A stretch of DNA of 63,011 nt, taken from the NCBI GenBank assembly GCA_026419775.2, contig JAOPGA020001296.1, forward strand, positions 1 to 63,011, read 5' to 3'. The position numbers and the translations under genes are program-made. Source of the stretch: Acrasis kona. Taxonomy: Eukaryota; Heterolobosea; Eutetramitea; Acrasida; Acrasidae. The notes under the pieces were generated by a model. The model ran no database searches, was not told the origin of the DNA, and worked only from the letters and a program-made list of their open reading frames with translations. This document shows, piece after piece, positions 36,231-47,471 of this stretch. Positions within the stretch are counted from its first letter, which is position 1; each line of letters opens with the position of its first letter.

Positions 36231-39200
36231 ATTATTAATTGTCGTTTGCGAAAGGTATGTCTTTGAAAGGATTTCTAACTTAGAAGTTATCAATTCTGTT
36301 GTTATAAAGGAACTAAGTTTATTTGCTCTTTACGTATCATCATTGATCCCTCAAGTAAGGGAGACATGTTTTGTTCTATTGTCAAACTCAGAATTGACAT
36401 GTCGAAATGTCAAAGTTGTCATTGTAATTCGAGGGGAAAAAATCCGTTAAATTAATTTAATTGTTAAAATTGTAAGGATGCTCGTCAAATTTCATAATTT
36501 TCTTCTAGTTCAAACTCTATAAATTGGCAAACTTTAAACAACAAAAACACAAACAGAAAAGCAAAAACAATAACACAACACATTCTGCATTAACCAAATC
36601 CATACGGATAAGCTACGACCATCATATGGACCTTCATTTGGTACCGTATGTTGGAAGTACTTGTCCATACCTGCTGCTGCCAAGAGATGAAGAAGGTAAG
36701 AAGACACTTTCATCAGTTTTCACTAACGTCATATTAGAAAACAAATCTCTATCCATCCAGGCACAGTTACGAAAAGTTGAGAAACCATAGTTTCATACGG
36801 TCCTACGATATGGGTTCTGCCCCTTTCGGCTTGTACCATAGGTTAACACTGTTAATCTACGGAACATGAAGAAACGGCGACCGTCACAGTAAAACTGTGA
36901 ATATATATCATTTGAAGGTTATGGGTTTGACTCCTTCAGCTTGTATTATAGGTTACTCTGTTAATCTGTAGTACAAAATGAAACAGCAACCATCACAACA
37001 AAGTGTGACACATATAGCCAGTAGGAAGCAACAACCAGACACAAACAGAAACAAACAAACAAACAGATACTGACTAGTTAGAAGCAACAATCACTCCATA
37101 TCTAGCATCCTCAAGATCCACGCCATCCCAACTTTCAAGTCCAAACATTTTGGCCTACTTTTGCAAATCACAACGAACGCTACAAGATCAACAACACAAC
37201 GTCATCGACTGCCGATCATAAGTTCACATCTACAGCAACTCAGGAATCATCACACAACAACACATACGAAGAATCACATCAGTACTACCATCATCCGTCT
37301 ATTCGCCAACCGCACATACTCGCGTCACTTCAAAAATGAAGGAATTCATACCAATGTTTCGTTGCAATACCATCATTCGCAACTTCATCAGCAACGGACA
37401 TACAGCCCAGGTTTCAACAAGCACATAGTGTACATCAGCGATTAAAACATCCACCACTGCCTAGAAGCATATACACATCAAACAGACGCCGCTCAACTCC
37501 TATTGCAACATCATCATTTGTCATGTTACAAGAACACAACCAGATGGAGTTATACGACCATGAATCAGAATGATCATCAGGGGTTGAGCGGCAAGTACAT
37601 ACACAGTAGAAGAGCGAAACAGAAATGAGCGAAAAGCAAAAAAGTAGAAGAAAAAAATAGAAGGAGAGCTAGCACCACATTACTTGTAAGTAGTTCATCA
37701 CGACAGCTTAACTAACTTCTTTAGTAGACATAATCCAGTCGCTAGCACCAGCAACAGCTTCAACATCGCCAGAGAGATACACAGCATCAACACTCACAAC
37801 CGCAACTGTTGCAACACACACAACAACACCCGAAGATTCAGCAACACCAATTTCGACTACAACTACCGCCTCGACATCAAAACGAATATGCCGTACCAAA
37901 CAACAGCAGTTGCCATTGCTGCTACTCCTTCACTTGTACGTGACTTTCTTAAAGCCATGCCTTTGCCAACTTCTACGACAATTGCTACGTCTCGTTAAAA
38001 ACCAAATTGCCATCCTCCAACAGGTACTCTTCTGTCGAACCATCCATTACAACTGCCGCTTCAGCCACTACAACTGTGCTCCTACTACCGCCACTACTGC
38101 ACCAAATGCCGCACCCACCACTGCTGCAACATCTTAGTCAACAGCTACAACTGCCTTCAACTACCGCAACACTATTACCACCCACCACTAACGTTACACC
38201 AACTCCAGAACCAACAGCACAACATCCACTCCAGCTAGTAACCCAATCAACCATGTGCCAGCATGAAGAGCCGAATAGAGTTATAACCTTCCAAAAAGAT
38301 TCGTGACACGGAGCCTCATAGGAGAACACACATCACAAAATTTCAACCACTGCTGCTACAACACCAGATCCAACTACTCCACCATACCCTAACAATCAAC
38401 CATCGCTGAACCGACTGCTACTGCATCTTCTAATACTGCCGGTACAACTACAACCACAGCAGCGCTCACTCCGAACCAACTGCCCAGAATCAACCTTTAC
38501 AACCGCACACCAACTCCGGAGACAACCACAATGTCTAATCAAAAGAACGCTGTTCACAATCGCACACAATGAACCGCAACATGAACAACCCACCGAGAGA
38601 CTAAAATACCCAGTAACAACGTAGTAGAATCGAATCATTCGAACATCGAACTAACGTCGAAAGAGACCACGGTTGAGGTGACGGTACATTTCACGACACG
38701 AATCAACTTGGGAACGCGTAGATTGTTTATGTATTGATGAAACAAGCACAAATAGAAACACAAAGTAATCGGATCAAGATGCTCGGACATCATTAAGTAC
38801 GCAGTGCGGGGAGAAGTAAGGGATACCAGAACTACTTTTGGAATGCACGTAACGAAGGAAATTATGGAACGACAAACGACACTTGATAACAAACGCACAA
38901 CAAACATTTACAAGTTGACTAAAAGCCATCACGCACATATTCACCAGCAACAAGATCAACACATTATAAAACTCCGCATGGCACTGGCGAGATGGATGAT
39001 TTTTTCGACATGAATGGAATCAACAACACTCACACCCACATTCCCTTCCGACATTTATCAAGACTGCGACCAGGACCTACATTTACATCAAACCTTGTAC
39101 TACATGACTCCAGCTACACACCCGTTCTACGTTAGAGCGAGTCATTCACATCAACCAGAATTGTCCTTTCCAAACACGCTAAGGAATTTTCTTTGTAAGC

Positions 39201-39760
39201 ATAATGGACAACCAAGAGATGTTATGCTATCCCGACATCAAGCCTCTTCAAATTCCATTGTCCATTCATTCCACTACGACATTACCGATTCTAAGAAGTA
39301 ACAATTATTATTTATTCCTACCAAACCATTTCATCACCGCGAAGGAACAATGACCGAAAAGAACTACGCCATCACTTTGTTTCATCAAAAATAAACAATT
39401 ACCGAGCAACTCAAATCGTACAACGACAACAATAGAAAGATGATCGAAATCAATCAAACAATTATTCACACCAACCATGAGAAAATCCACAACATTGAAT
39501 TCAACTCATAGTGGACTCAATGACATTCGATGAAACATTTACAATCGTCACGATTGAATCAACACTGTCAATCAAACAAGACACAATTTTGAAAATCAAC
39601 TTTGCATCAGAGAATAGAATGTTCCTCAAGGTCACACCCATTTTTCCTATCCAACAAGTGCCGAAACGAACAGAACTTTTGAAAAGGTCATCACCTCGTT
39701 TTAATGTACGATACCGTCATCATCAAATTCGCACCAACACATTTCAATCGTTATGAAGAA
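36231..39760. pseudogene. Gene-poor, decayed coding-like region rich in CA and ACA words
   Basis: About 3.5 kb with many short coding-like pieces in changing frames and no complete gene I can support. Examples are QVQTFWPTFANHNERYK with NNTYEESHQYYHHPSIR (37130-37335, plus), SSFVMLQEHNQMELYDHESE (ending 37573), a Thr/Ser/Pro-rich tract with APTTATTAPNAAPTT and TTAATTPDPTTPPYP (37730-38600), an open frame at 39014-39301 (MESTTLTPTFPSDIYQDC...), and one at 39511-39756 (MDSMTFDETFTIVTIES...). The Thr/Pro tract resembles the mucin linkers of the CBM96 proteins. Decayed surface-protein genes or non-autonomous repeats are the best readings. The two open frames near 39 kb could still be real short genes. 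Confidence 0.4.
36809..37015 (+). repeat. Diverged tandem repeat, two units of about 100 bp
   Basis: Unit 1 (about 36809-36905) and unit 2 (about 36920-37015) start with TATGGGTT and share CCTTC-GCTTGTA-ATAGGTTA, CTGTTAATCT, and a CAACC/CGACC-(A/G)TCACA segment in the same order. The units are offset by 111 bp and about 75-80 percent alike by eye, so the duplication is old. Confidence 0.65.
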
Positions 39761-40862
39761 TGGAGTCGAAGCGAATCGTTATGTAACATCTGATGGACAT
39801 TTTGTTTCTTGTCGTCACAAGCCCGAAATATTCACAATAGAGAATACTACTATTACTTCATTCATGACTTTTAGTAAACATTGCACGTAGTAGTTAGAGT
39901 CTCCGTTTAGTTGATCAAAAGAACATGACAGGTGTCATGTTTGGACAGGTCTTTAGTAAGTGCAGAAGGACCACCGCTTTGACTAACGGGCAAAATCTGA
40001 TGAAAGACCTTGAATGTTTATCCCTGTTCATACCTTCTGTATCCTCTTCATTGTGTGTTTTTTGTTTTAAAGCGTGTAATGCTATCCCTCATCTCGCAGT
40101 AATAAAGATCCCTATCCTGGGTCTGCTCAGCGGCATTATATAAGAGAACGTAGCCCTGTGTTACATATTGTACGATGGAATGTGTCTTTCCTGCGACACT
40201 GACTCCCAAGTATAGATGGGTCACGCAAAGATCTTTTGAGATCTTCTTTTACGGGCTTCATGAGAGCAGAATATTGTAGTGCCAATTTGTCTTCGAGGAA
40301 AGGTTAATTTAACTTCGGGTCTATTAAAACTTCCTAAAACTTTGGCTTGCTCTGTTGGGTTTGTTCGGTATGTTGACGACGCTTCTCGGTCTACTTATTT
40401 TAAACTTCATACATGGTCGACATTGAATAGAACCAACTTGAGGATTTATCCCTGTTCATATCTTCTGTATCCTCTTCATTGTGTGTTTTTTGTTTTAAAG
40501 CGTGTAATGCTATCCCTCATCTCGCAGTAATAAAGATCCCTAGTCCGCTCAGCGGCATTATATAAGAGAACGTAGCCCTGTGTTACATATTGTACGATGG
40601 AATGTGAATTGATAATGTCGCCAATGTACAAATGTTTTTATTGAAGCAACTCAAATCGTTCGTTTCAACACCGGACAAATTTTTACAGTATTAAAACGCG
40701 TGCTAGAATTCCAGTTTGGTCCGTTGACTATTATTTCAAATAAATATCTTTTTTACAAAACAGCTCTACTTGATTAGTATAATTTACGAGATATCGTTAT
40801 TTTCTAACCTACAGTAAAAAGACATTCACTTCAAAGAAATAAACACGTTTGCCAAGATAACA
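39761..40862. other. Intergenic stretch with a 165-bp direct duplication
   Basis: No gene can be supported here. The main content is the direct repeat at 40017-40184 and 40445-40606. Between and after the copies lie short open frames on the plus strand. The final 250 bp before 40863 are AT-rich, and AAATAA tracts suggest the promoter of the CBM96 gene. Confidence 0.5.
40017..40606 (+). repeat. Near-identical direct repeat, copies of 168 and 162 bp
   Basis: Copy 1 is 40017-40184 and copy 2 is 40445-40606. They begin TTTATCCCTGTTCATA and end CGATGGAATGTG. They differ by one base near the start and by a six- or seven-base indel in the middle (CCTATCCTGGGTCTGC against CCTAGTCCGC). Such high identity means a recent event. 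Each copy contains AATAAAG, a TATATAAG word and a GCGTGTAATGC segment, so each could carry promoter- or terminator-like sequence. They might be the ends of a small mobile element with about 260 bp inside, or a simple segmental duplication. Confidence 0.85.
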
Positions 40863-41456
40863 ATGAGACACGCATTATTGTTGGTTGTGTGCTTGATTGG
40901 CATCGCTCTTGCCAAGAACATCAGGATTAAAGCTAACAAGGATGCACAAGTCACGTTAAGCAGCTATGCAGGCTGTGGAGGAGTACCATGTCCAGATGCA
41001 AAACAAGGAAAAGCTACAACAATCAACATTGGATCCTATCATCTAAGCTCCAAAGGTCTTTTTGGGTATTCACTTGCTTCTCTAAGCGAATGCTCAGTAT
41101 CTAAGGCAGAGTTGGTGTTCCCAAAAGCTGCCTTTATTTCTTCTGCTGGATCTAGTCAAGCCGTTCTAGAAATCATCAAGTTGGATGGAAGTAACTGGAA
41201 TGAGGAAACAGTTACATACAGAACAAAGCCAAATACTGTTGGACAGCCACTTGGAACTGTTATGGTTGGAGACACTTCAAAGTGGAACATGGTTCCTGGT
41301 CCATTAGACATCACTAGTGATGTTCAAGCTGCGATAAGCCAAGGACACAAGAGATTTGGTGTTGAAGCATCCACTACTAATGGAAACTCTGTTTATTTAA
41401 ATAGCAGAGAAAAGGGTGAGAAATACGCAACCTACCTGAACATTGTATGCGAATAA
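40863..41456 (+). CDS. Secreted single-domain CBM96 (DNRLRE) protein, 197 aa
   Basis: Signal peptide MRHALLLVVCLIGIALA, then one CBM96/DNRLRE-like domain filling the rest: NIRIKANKDAQVTLSSYAG, GKATTINIG, LFGYSLASL, WNEETVTYRTKPN, DITSDVQAAIS and a final YATYLNIVCE strand. These are the standard landmarks of the fold (a repeat-side strand, W..E.vTw.n.P, and Dvt..v). CBM96 modules bind algal and other acidic or sulfated polysaccharides. Unlike the two proteins at 16-23 kb, it has no mucin linker, no GPI signal and no NLSGDNNASPAR motif, so it is likely a soluble lectin. A short ACAA leader precedes the ATG. Confidence 0.82.
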   Translation: MRHALLLVVCLIGIALAKNIRIKANKDAQVTLSSYAGCGGVPCPDAKQGKATTINIGSYHLSSKGLFGYSLASLSECSVSKAELVFPKAAFISSAGSSQAVLEIIKLDGSNWNEETVTYRTKPNTVGQPLGTVMVGDTSKWNMVPGPLDITSDVQAAISQGHKRFGVEASTTNGNSVYLNSREKGEKYATYLNIVCE

Positions 41457-41723
41457 AGTAAAACTAAATTTAGTGTTATCCTATAGACATAAATTATTAC
41501 TTGATTATTTTTTTTGCGTTGTAACAATAGTTCATATCACTATTAATATTGAGTGTGACTAGTAATATCGCACTCCAGCCACAGCCCAATATTCATTTTA
41601 TAATTGAATTGCATAACTGAAAATCAACATGTTCATGACAGCGAAGATGCAAAACAATAGCTTTAAGCTTTAATCTATCTAATCTTATCTAACTAACTTT
41701 GGATTGTGAAGATTATTGTGCGT

Positions 41724-41877
41724 TTATTTCTTACGCTCACGTTTATTTGACTTTAATTCAACTAATAATTGGTTGATGTCATACTGACCTTTTCTAATTA
41801 GTACATTTGTCTGTTGACCATATTTCAAAAGTGACAGTCTCTTCGTGTTTAGTAGATTGCACTCACAGTTTACAATA
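41724..41877 (-). CDS. Terminal exon of an unresolved small gene
   Basis: Minus-strand coding stretch entered after a good TTTACAG acceptor: IVNCECNLLNTKRLSLLK, then YGQQTNVLIRKGQYDINQL and LVELKSNKRERKK, stop. It is free of stops for 50 codons with typical charged composition, so it is very likely a real exon. The upstream exon would have to lie under the start of the plus-strand cyclase gene (41880-42010), where I find no ATG in phase. Either the two genes overlap head-to-head on opposite strands, or this exon is an orphan. No family recognised. Confidence 0.5.
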
Positions 41878-41955
41878 CTGTAAAGATAATAATACACAGA
41901 ATATGGAAATTTTCGGTGCCTCTATCTTATTTGGAGATACCGGAATCTTTTTCAA

Positions 41956-44246
41956 ATGTCTAAGAGGGCTGTGAAGTATCTCGTAGGGGGTGGTACAAGC
42001 GTGGTACCCATATCAGAGCTTTCGATAGGGAAAAGGAATACTAACCTAAATGACATAATGGAACAGGTTATGACACCTGTACAACCCGAAGATCCTTTGA
42101 CCAACAAATCTTTATCCTTAAAAATGACGTGCAGCATAAAAATACTGGTGCCATTATTACTTTGTCTCAACACTCTTGTTGTCGCAGTAGTAATTTGGGC
42201 GATAGGTTACTCTAACAATCAAAAGTCAATAGAATCTTTATCAGTACAACTACAAAAGGATATATCAGCGAGAATCTACGAAAAGACATTCACAACAATG
42301 ACCACTCCATTATATCTAAACAACATCGTACTTTCTCAATTAAAATTTAAGAAGTTGGAATTGGATATGGATAGCTTGAGGACATATATGTCGGGTCTCT
42401 TTTTTGAGACCACTAGCATTTACGCGCTCTATGTAGGGACAAAATATGACGAATTCAGCTGCTATGCACGGTATTCATTAAAGAGCAATGACATTATTAC
42501 GTACGCTACAAGGAACAGAAACGATTCAATGACTAATGAGCTTTACGTTGACAACACCACACTAGCCATCACAAACGAAGTCATGTCAAGCTATGACTAT
42601 TATCCTACTACCAGAGCTTGGTATCAGGTTGCAAATTCTACATCTAAACCAGGTTGGACGGACATATATTTCGATTTTTTTAGTGGTGTAGCTGTTATAA
42701 CCGCGGAGGCACCCTTTTACAACGAAACAGACGGATCATTACTAGCTGTGGTCGCCGTAGATTACGATATCACTTCATTAACAGACTTCATCAAAACAGT
42801 TCCCATATCTACAAATGGAAGAGTATTTATTATGGAACGTAGTGGCTTATTAGTAGCAACTTCTACAGGACAATTGGTAGACTCCAACAATACAAGAATA
42901 TCCGCTGTGAAGGCCTCAGATCCTACAATATCTGCTGCTGTAGCGGCATTGATGATAAATAATGACCTAAATCACCTTGAGACGTCGATTTTAACAATAA
43001 CCGTTAACGGAGAAAGCTGCGTAAGTATTTGTTTTATTATTTTATTAACCTCTGCTTGAAGTACATACAAATTGTAAACTACAATAATATTCAACTGGAC
43101 TGGTTCATCGTCACTATAACTCCAGTGGATGACGTAATGCGTACTGTTAGGACAGGCATTTATATATCAATAGGCACATCAGGTCTTGTATTCATAATGG
43201 CACTTATTTGTAGTGTGACTTTAGCAATCATCATCACAACTCCGCTAAGCAGACTGAGTTCGCAGATGCAACAAGTCGCTCATATGAACTTGGAGGATAT
43301 TATCAAAAACTTTTCACTACTATGGGAAGTGAACAATATCCAAAAATCGTTCTTTTCCATGGTCTTTGCCTTGAGATCCTTCAGAAAGTACGTTCCAGAT
43401 GCAGTTATCAAGAGGAGTATGATGGATAACGAAGAGGCTCATTTGGATTTGAGATTGAGACATGCTACATACTTTTTCCTTGACATTGTTGACTTTACCA
43501 AAATATCTCAAGAGCTACAGCCAGTTGAGCTAATGACTGTTATGGGAGAGGCTATGGAGGCTTTATCGGATGTTATTACAAAAAACAATGGATTTATTGA
43601 CAAATTCATCGGCGACGCCATATTTGCACTTTTTAATGCACCCGTACGATGCTATGGACATCAAATATTAGCATGCGAAACTGCTTTGGAATGTAACCGT
43701 GTGCTCAAGCAATTGGAAGCGAGCTTTGTCGAAAGATCCTTACCAGCATTGAAATGTAGGATAGGAGTGCATTTTGGACCGTCTCTCATTGGGAACTTTG
43801 GGGCTTCAAACAGATTGAATTACACGGCTTTGGGAGACCACGTCAATTTGGCAGCAAGACTCGAGCCGCTGTGTAAGCACTATGGTGTCGATGCCATCTG
43901 CAGTGACGACGTATATGAGGTAGCCTCCGATAAAATTGCTTGTAGAGCTCTTGACATAGTTGTGGTGAAGGGACGCACAGAAGAAACTGTGCTCTTCGAA
44001 ATAATGAATGAAAGATTGTATGCAACTCCTGAGCAGCTGACCGTAGAACGCTTGTCAAACCAGATGGTATCAAGTCTACGTAAAAATGACCTACAAAGTG
44101 TTCTAAGAGAGGCTGAAAATATTTTAAAAGTAGAGGGATACTCGAACGACTGTGCTACGATGATGATAATAGAAAGATGCAAGCCCTTTGTAACAAACGG
44201 ACTGCAGTTCGTAGGTGTGCAAAAGTTTTCAGAAAAAAGTTTTTAA
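41956..44246 (+). CDS. Transmembrane class III cyclase with extracellular dCACHE-like sensor, 749 aa
   Basis: Exons 41956-43020 and 43062-44246 with a 41-nt intron (GTAAGT..GAAG). Two membrane helices (about residues 60-83 and 385-410) enclose an extracellular domain of about 300 residues that reads like a double CACHE sensor (YDYYPTTRAWYQVA, GWTDIYFDFFSG, LLAVVAVDYDITSL, GRVFIMERSGLLVA). A HAMP-like linker follows, then the catalytic domain (about 470-640): FLDIVDFTKIS with metal Asp, GFIDKFIGDAIFALF with the second Asp, LKCRIGVHFGPSLIGNFG, and ALGDHVNLAARLE. Class III cyclases make cAMP or cGMP as dimers; residues here look closer to bacterial and protist adenylate cyclases, but this is not certain. 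dCACHE domains sense amino acids and other small molecules, so the protein probably converts an external chemical signal into a cyclic nucleotide. Confidence 0.87.
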
Positions 44247-44678
44247 TTTGCAGAAGTGAAACGTTGATCATAATGAAACACCATCAGCAGGGATCTGCTC
44301 AAAATATCCAAAGCAATGGATGCGCGATTGTTGGTCCATTGTACAAACAGGATTTGTGTTGGCATTTTGAAGTATTCAAAATAAATTGCAATGACTTTTA
44401 TATTCGTTTTTTTCCTTCAACACATGTGTTTGAACAGCGTGACTCGCATTTTGTAGATTTTTTGCACTAATTAATAAATTCAACCACCTCAGCAGGGCTG
44501 TTGAGCAAGGGGCTAAATTTTTGCAATGAGGCTGTGACAACGAAGGCCTTTATTAAATTTTAAATCCGCCACCAATTTATAAAAGTAGTATTTGAAGGTT
44601 TGAAAGTGAAGGATCGATTGGTCCCTCGACGAACTGCTGTTGTTATAGGAAATATAGATACAGATTTATTGTTACATT
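44247..44678. other. Intergenic stretch, no gene seen
   Basis: About 430 bp downstream of the cyclase. The first 200 bp remain open in a shifted frame, which is a shadow continuation. The rest is AT-rich without recognisable signals. Confidence 0.5.
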
Positions 44679-44900
44679 TTAGTACTCCATCTTTGTGTAG
44701 CCGAGGTCAGTACAAATGTAGTAGTGACGCTTGGTTTCTTTGGGTTGGTCACTTTCGGTTTTTGTAGGGAACCCAGGCTGATGATGAGTTACTGAAGGTG
44801 AGGCTGGGTCAAAAGTGTGCTTAGATGACAATGCTTTTCCTTCGGCCAAAATACTTGGGCTTATTGTCTTCATAATCTTATTCGTTGCTCTTCCTAACAT
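44679..44900 (-). CDS. Small protein, 73 aa, possibly mitochondrial
   Basis: ATG-to-stop frame MLGRATNKIMKTISPSILAE, then KHTFDPASPSVTHHQPGFP, ending YYICTDLGYTKMEY. The basic, hydroxylated N-terminus without acids resembles a mitochondrial targeting sequence, and the small size would suit a respiratory-complex accessory subunit. I do not recognise the family. Confidence 0.45.
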   Translation of the reverse strand: MLGRATNKIMKTISPSILAEGKALSSKHTFDPASPSVTHHQPGFPTKTESDQPKETKRHYYICTDLGYTKMEY

Positions 44901-44919
44901 CTTGTTTTCATTTGTTTCC

Positions 44920-45123
44920 TTATGGTTTTCGGTATAATAACTGGCTTATTTTTATACTCAAAAAAGATCCGCGGGCGTTAAAAAAGTTCCGTACTCTTTT
45001 CTTGTCGCAGTCCGAAAATGCATTGTAACAAAAATAATTCGCATAAATCATATAAGGATAATATGCAAGAGTTCTGAAACTTAGACCGCAGATACCTGCG
45101 GTGATGTTTAGGAGGGCTTGCAT
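44920..45123 (-). CDS. Small Cys/Tyr-rich membrane-like protein, 67 aa
   Basis: ATG-to-stop frame MQALLNITAGICGLSFRTLA, then YYPYMIYANYFCYNAFSDCD, and a basic end. It lies only 19 bp from the start of the frame at 44900. Other frames of this stretch also look partly coding (MLSIVGPNASPPKHHRRYL from 45146), so the exon structure is unsure; splicing between these pieces is possible. Confidence 0.35.
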   Translation of the reverse strand: MQALLNITAGICGLSFRTLAYYPYMIYANYFCYNAFSDCDKKRVRNFFNARGSFLSIKISQLLYRKP

Positions 45124-45162
45124 TAGGGCCTACTATTGATAACATGTCTTTCTATTCCTTAT

Positions 45163-45348
45163 TCAAGTATTTATAATTGAAAGAAAATTTATTTCAAAGG
45201 AAAGTCTGTCTGTAACTTGTAACAACTTAACAACAAGTTCATCAAGGTACCCAAATTCACTTCTAGCGTATTTTACAAGATCACTTGTTGCAGATTCTTT
45301 TATTTTCTGATCTACATCCACTGCTCTCACTCTCTTCAATTCAGACAT
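45163..45348 (-). CDS. Small helical protein, 61 aa
   Basis: ATG-to-stop frame MSELKRVRAVDVDQKIKESA, then LVKYARSEFGYLDELVVKLL and a hydrophobic end. The first 45 residues are clearly coding-like and helical. The last 15 may be intron, since a donor-like CAA|GTTACA precedes them. Same strand as, and 39 bp before, the next small frame. No family recognised. Confidence 0.45.
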   Translation of the reverse strand: MSELKRVRAVDVDQKIKESATSDLVKYARSEFGYLDELVVKLLQVTDRLSFEINFLSIINT

Positions 45349-46054
45349 TGCTTCCTTCTATCAGATAAGATATTTTACCTTCAAATCTATTTTTCAAAAT
45401 TTTTGTTTTGAGTGTCACCCATCTCCTTAGTTCATCAGAGTCTAACACCATAAACTGACTTTCATAAACAAAATGAGATAGTTTTATCCTGCGCCTCTCG
45501 TGTAGAGGTGAATTATTATAAAAACCTCATCGGCAATATATTGATACAATCAGAAGGCAGCTTGTGCTAGAGTGCTTCTTCTCCTTCCGACTCAATCTGC
45601 TTTATTCAGTTTTTCAATACTCGCATAATTGTTGGTTTCTTTTGTATTATTTATTCTTATATCAAGCTCTATGTATGGCAATAGACCTGAGCACCATTTT
45701 CAAGTGACTTAAGGTTTATGGGTCTGTTGATTTGTTATTACAAATTCCAAGCAATGCTTCCTTTACAAAATTTCATGAATCGTACCCAAGATTAAATGTA
45801 GCCGAGTCGATCGGTAAAATCGGTTCGTTGAGAGTTTAGAAAAATTTAAAGTGTTTCTTCTGACCTTTGAAAACCTAAAGTGACGTCTAAAGTGATGTGT
45901 GTTTATATCGTCAATGACTCCTGGAATAAAGGCCTTCACTTTTTGTACAAAAATGTAATAAAACTAATGCTTTATGGTAACAAATGTTTAATCAAGTACA
46001 AAGGTACAATCAATGTAGTACTCTTCAGCACAAAGTGACGATTTTACAAAAAAA
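45349..46054. other. Intergenic stretch, no gene seen
   Basis: About 700 bp. The only local structure I noted is a short hairpin at about 45492-45508 (CCTCT-cgtgt-AGAGG). No tRNA, snRNA or coding frame is convincing. Confidence 0.45.
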
Positions 46055-46718
<664 letters not shown>

Positions 46719-46822
46719 CTAAAGCGGTTTGTTTGTGAAAGTTAGGTGAGGTAAGTGGTCAACCAAGATTGTAATCCTTCTTTAAACCAATTGGGGATTA
46801 TTTGTAACCGTTCCACCGGAGT

Positions 46823-47398
46823 ATGAGAAAAAGCTCCGCCATAGATTTGCTACCGACACGTTTTTTAATCACCGTTGGTTATTTGATCAGCATAATTGTG
46901 GTTCTGTGCTCTAGGGTAAGTATATTACTTTTGGTATTATGCTAAGCTGAAAGAACGACAATATTTCTTCTACAATTCCCTTCAACAACAAATTCAATGA
47001 AGTCAGCTACAACAATACCTACATACTTGTTTATTCTCAAGCAGATACAGAGTAAATTTATATTTTCGCCCGCCTAATCAATTGTTAGAGTTATAGTTGC
47101 GTCTTCGTTAACTATAGGTGGGTTGTCAGTTCAACTTTTAGGACTTGTAGGGGGTTGCACAATGTTTGAGCCAACTAACATTGTTATTGAAATTTTCTTC
47201 AACACAATTGGAGGCATCTTATCAAGTAGCTACCTCATCTGGGCATGGCACTTTAGATCGATTTGGATTATATGGGCTTTGTTCAAGTAAGTATTTCATT
47301 GCGCAAACCGATTTTATTTTTACTTCAGTGTGATTCCAACCCTACTCAGCCTTCTTTATTTTTATAAGATTTTTTGTCAAAGACTTGTACAATATTAA
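46823..47398 (+). CDS. TMEM107: TMEM107-like ciliary transition-zone protein, 152 aa
   Basis: Four exons: 46823-46915, 46954-47051, 47089-47286 and 47329-47398; introns of 38, 37 and 42 nt, joined frame exactly 153 codons. The protein has four hydrophobic helices in the TMEM107 layout: LLPTRFLITVGYLISIIVVL followed by CSRNDNI (TMEM107 has PxRFL...xxSRDxNI), a glycosylatable loop (YNNTY), VASSLTIGGLSVQLLGLVGG with CTMFEPT, then IWAWHFRSIWIIWALF and PTLLSLLYF. Length agrees with the family (about 140 aa). TMEM107 sits in the ciliary transition zone with the MKS module and controls membrane entry to the cilium. It shares a short divergent promoter region with Rab7. Confidence 0.8.
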
Positions 47399-47471
47399 CT
47401 AATACATTGATGGGACATTTTCGAGATTTTTCACATTATCAAAAATTAGTTCATCCAGGATTTCTTCCTTC

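Noticed and set aside
40279-40530. A frame with YVDDASRS that recalls retroelement integrase or reverse transcriptase motifs
   Set aside because: The similarity is a handful of residues in a short frame overlapping the 165-bp duplication. No neighbouring motifs of either enzyme can be seen, so I do not call an element.
32096-43980. A 16-bp match (GTGGTGAAGGGACGCA) between the small gene at 32.1 kb and the cyclase gene
   Set aside because: Both encode VVVKGR by chance; no similarity beyond it.
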